Assembly: GCA_017447265.1 (NCBI GenBank)
Contig: JAFSOA010000006.1
Location: forward strand, 62,001-126,000
Direction of reading: 5' to 3'
Source of the DNA: Bacteroidales bacterium
Lineage (GTDB): Bacteria; Bacteroidota; Bacteroidia; Bacteroidales; UBA932
DNA: 64,000 bases
The translations under genes and the position numbers were made by a program. The notes beneath the pieces are model-generated. The model was given only the letters and a program-made list of their open reading frames with translations. It did no database searches and was not told where the DNA came from. Of this stretch, positions 62,467 through 64,000 are shown one piece after another (position 1 is the first letter of the stretch; each line of letters starts with the position of its first letter).

Positions 62467-64000
62467 CTACTGAATCTGTTTGTTGAAATAATGGGTATGC
62501 AGCAGTTCTTCGGAACGTTCGCTCAGCGGTTCGCCGAGATAGTCCTCGTACAGCTTGATGATATCGGGATTCTTGTGGCTCATGCGGATTTCCTTGCCTT
62601 CGTCCTCGCGGTAGATAGCAGACGCGCGCGCCTGCAGGATTTCGATGTTGCCATGGTGGTACGGCTGGCCGGCGCCGCCGATGCAGCCGCCCGGGCAGGC
62701 CATCACTTCCACCACGTGGTAATCGAGCTCGCCCTTGCGCAACTTGTCCATCAAGATGCGCGCATTGCTCAGGGTGTGGGCCACGCAAACCTTGAGCGGG
62801 AAGCCCGCCAGGTCGATCGTCGCCTCCTTGATACCCTCGAAGCCACGGACTTGCGTAAACTCGAGCTTGGGCAGGGCCTTGCCGGTATAGACTTCGTACA
62901 CGGTGCGGAGTGCGGCTTCCATCACGCCGCCGGATGCGCCGAAAATGGCGCCGGCGCCGGACGACTCGCCCATCGGCGTGTCGAACTCGCTGTCGGGCAG
63001 CTCGGGAAAGCGGATGTTGGCGCGCTTGATGAGCCGGGCCAGTTCGCGGGTGGAAATGGAATAGTCCACGTCGGGCACGCCGTCGTGGGTAAATTCCGGC
63101 CGTTCGCACTCATATTTCTTCGCCAGGCAGGGCATGATCGAAACCACCACCACCTTCTTCGGATCGATGTTCCGTTTCTCGCACCACCAGGTCTTGGCGA
63201 TGGCGCCGAACATCTGGCCGGGCGATTTGGCGGAAGAAGGATACTCCAGTAGGTCGGGATAATTGTGCTCGAAGAAGTTGACCCAGGCCGGGCAGCATGA
63301 GGTCATGATCGGGAGCTTGACATTCTTGTCACCGGCCAGGTGGGCCTTCAGGCGCTTCAGGATCTCGGCGCCCTCTTCCATGATGGTCAGGTCGGCGGCG
63401 AAATCGGTGTCGAAAACCTTGGTGAAGCCCAGATACTTGAGCGCCGTCACCAGCTTGCCGGTGACGATGGAGCCCGGTTTCATGCCGAACTCTTCACCGA
63501 GGGCCACGCGGACGGCGGGCGCCGGCTGCGCGATGACGATCTTGTTGGGATCGACCAGGTCGTCAAGCAGGCGGTCGGTGTTGTCACGCTCGGTCAAGGC
63601 ACCCGTCGGGCAGACGGCGACGCACTGGCCGCAATAAGTGCAGTCCGTATCCTTGAACATGCGGTCGAAGGTCGGAGCGATGGTGGTGTCGAAACCACGG
63701 CGCACGGCGCCGAGGACGCCCACGGACTGGACCTTGTTGCACACGCTCTCGCAACGGCGGCAGAGGATGCACTTGTCCATGTTGCGCGTGATGGCAGCCG
63801 TGATTTCCTTCTTGCGGGCAGACTGTTCTCCACCCTGGAACGGCATCTGGCGGATGTTGAAGCGCATTACCAGGCGCTGGAGCTCGCAGTCGCTGCATTT
63901 CGGGCAGGTGAGGCAGTCGTTCGGGTGGTCGGAAAGCATGAGTTCCGCAATCGTCTTGCGGGCGCGGATCACGCGGGCCGAGTTGGTATAGACCACCATG
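62467..64000 (-). CDS. hydA: [FeFe]-hydrogenase catalytic subunit HydA (N-terminus outside window)
   Basis: At least 510 residues are in view; the start lies beyond 64000. After a ferredoxin-type region with NDCLTCPKCSDC, two 4Fe-4S motifs (CILCRRCESVC and CTYCGQCVAVC) lead to the H-cluster domain with all three signatures: L1 TSCCPAW, L2 MPCLAKKYECERPEF, L3 EVMACPGGCIGGAGQP. This is the H2-evolving or -consuming enzyme, probably electron-bifurcating with NuoE/NuoF partners. The missing N-terminal part should be a 2Fe-2S ferredoxin domain. Confidence 0.96.
   Translation of the reverse strand, partial: MVVYTNSARVIRARKTIAELMLSDHPNDCLTCPKCSDCELQRLVMRFNIRQMPFQGGEQSARKKEITAAITRNMDKCILCRRCESVCNKVQSVGVLGAVRRGFDTTIAPTFDRMFKDTDCTYCGQCVAVCPTGALTERDNTDRLLDDLVDPNKIVIAQPAPAVRVALGEEFGMKPGSIVTGKLVTALKYLGFTKVFDTDFAADLTIMEEGAEILKRLKAHLAGDKNVKLPIMTSCCPAWVNFFEHNYPDLLEYPSSAKSPGQMFGAIAKTWWCEKRNIDPKKVVVVSIMPCLAKKYECERPEFTHDGVPDVDYSISTRELARLIKRANIRFPELPDSEFDTPMGESSGAGAIFGASGGVMEAALRTVYEVYTGKALPKLEFTQVRGFEGIKEATIDLAGFPLKVCVAHTLSNARILMDKLRKGELDYHVVEVMACPGGCIGGAGQPYHHGNIEILQARASAIYREDEGKEIRMSHKNPDIIKLYEDYLGEPLSERSEELLHTHYFNKQIQ

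Noticed and set aside
1-64000. CRISPR array or cas genes
   Set aside because: No regularly spaced repeats and no Cas motifs; the dispersed repeats are hundreds to thousands of bases apart.

Overview
The window is a chromosomal segment from a member of the Bacteroidota, most likely order Bacteroidales. The evidence is consistent: sigma-ABfr type promoters (TTTG, 19-21 bases, TAnnTTTG) stand before many genes; there are Bacteroidota-typical families (DUF5053, GH43 and GH29 lipoproteins, an LptD-like protein next to a Q/N-rich Rho); and the core is GC-rich. A [FeFe]-hydrogenase locus points to a fermentative anaerobe, probably from a gut. I cannot name a genus from sequence alone.

Layout. 1-2603: a clipped gene end, a GH43 glycosidase lipoprotein and three small genes. 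2604-3133: a non-coding stretch with a strong terminator and the start of the defence island. 3134-24434: the defence island. It holds a complete type 1 BREX operon in canonical order (brxA, brxB, brxC, pglX, pglZ, brxL). Five bases later, and apparently in the same transcription unit, follow a TIR-domain gene, a small zinc-ribbon gene and a 1258-residue STAND NTPase with a TIR-like N-terminus. Then comes a separately promoted XRE-regulator plus CoiA-like nuclease pair, with a palindromic operator over the promoter, and a HEPN-motif protein. 24435-27800: small accessory genes, a probable small RNA and three of four copies of a structured dispersed repeat.

27802-50479 is mostly housekeeping. 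There is a leftward operon from grpE-dnaJ through an M23 peptidase and anmK to yccF; tRNA-Glu; an esterase and a glycosyltransferase; a TPR protein and an M28 peptidase; a GH29 fucosidase and a nucleoside phosphorylase; the rsfS-ftsH-cdsA-psd operon; and birA, rpe and pepD. 50501-57988 carries dnaA, an amidase, an LptD-like protein and rho. tRNA-Lys follows, and the window closes with hydE-hydG-hydF facing the hydrogenase subunits hydC-like and hydA (cut by the window end).

How it works together. BREX would methylate host DNA (PglX) and block phage replication (BrxC, PglZ, BrxL). The attached TIR and STAND genes look like an NAD-degrading abortive-infection layer placed behind it, so this is a candidate composite defence operon. 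Base composition shifts abruptly inside pglX and at the brxL/TIR boundary, so the island was assembled from parts. Outside the island the most unusual item is hydF, whose GTPase G4 region seems replaced by a palindromic repeat.
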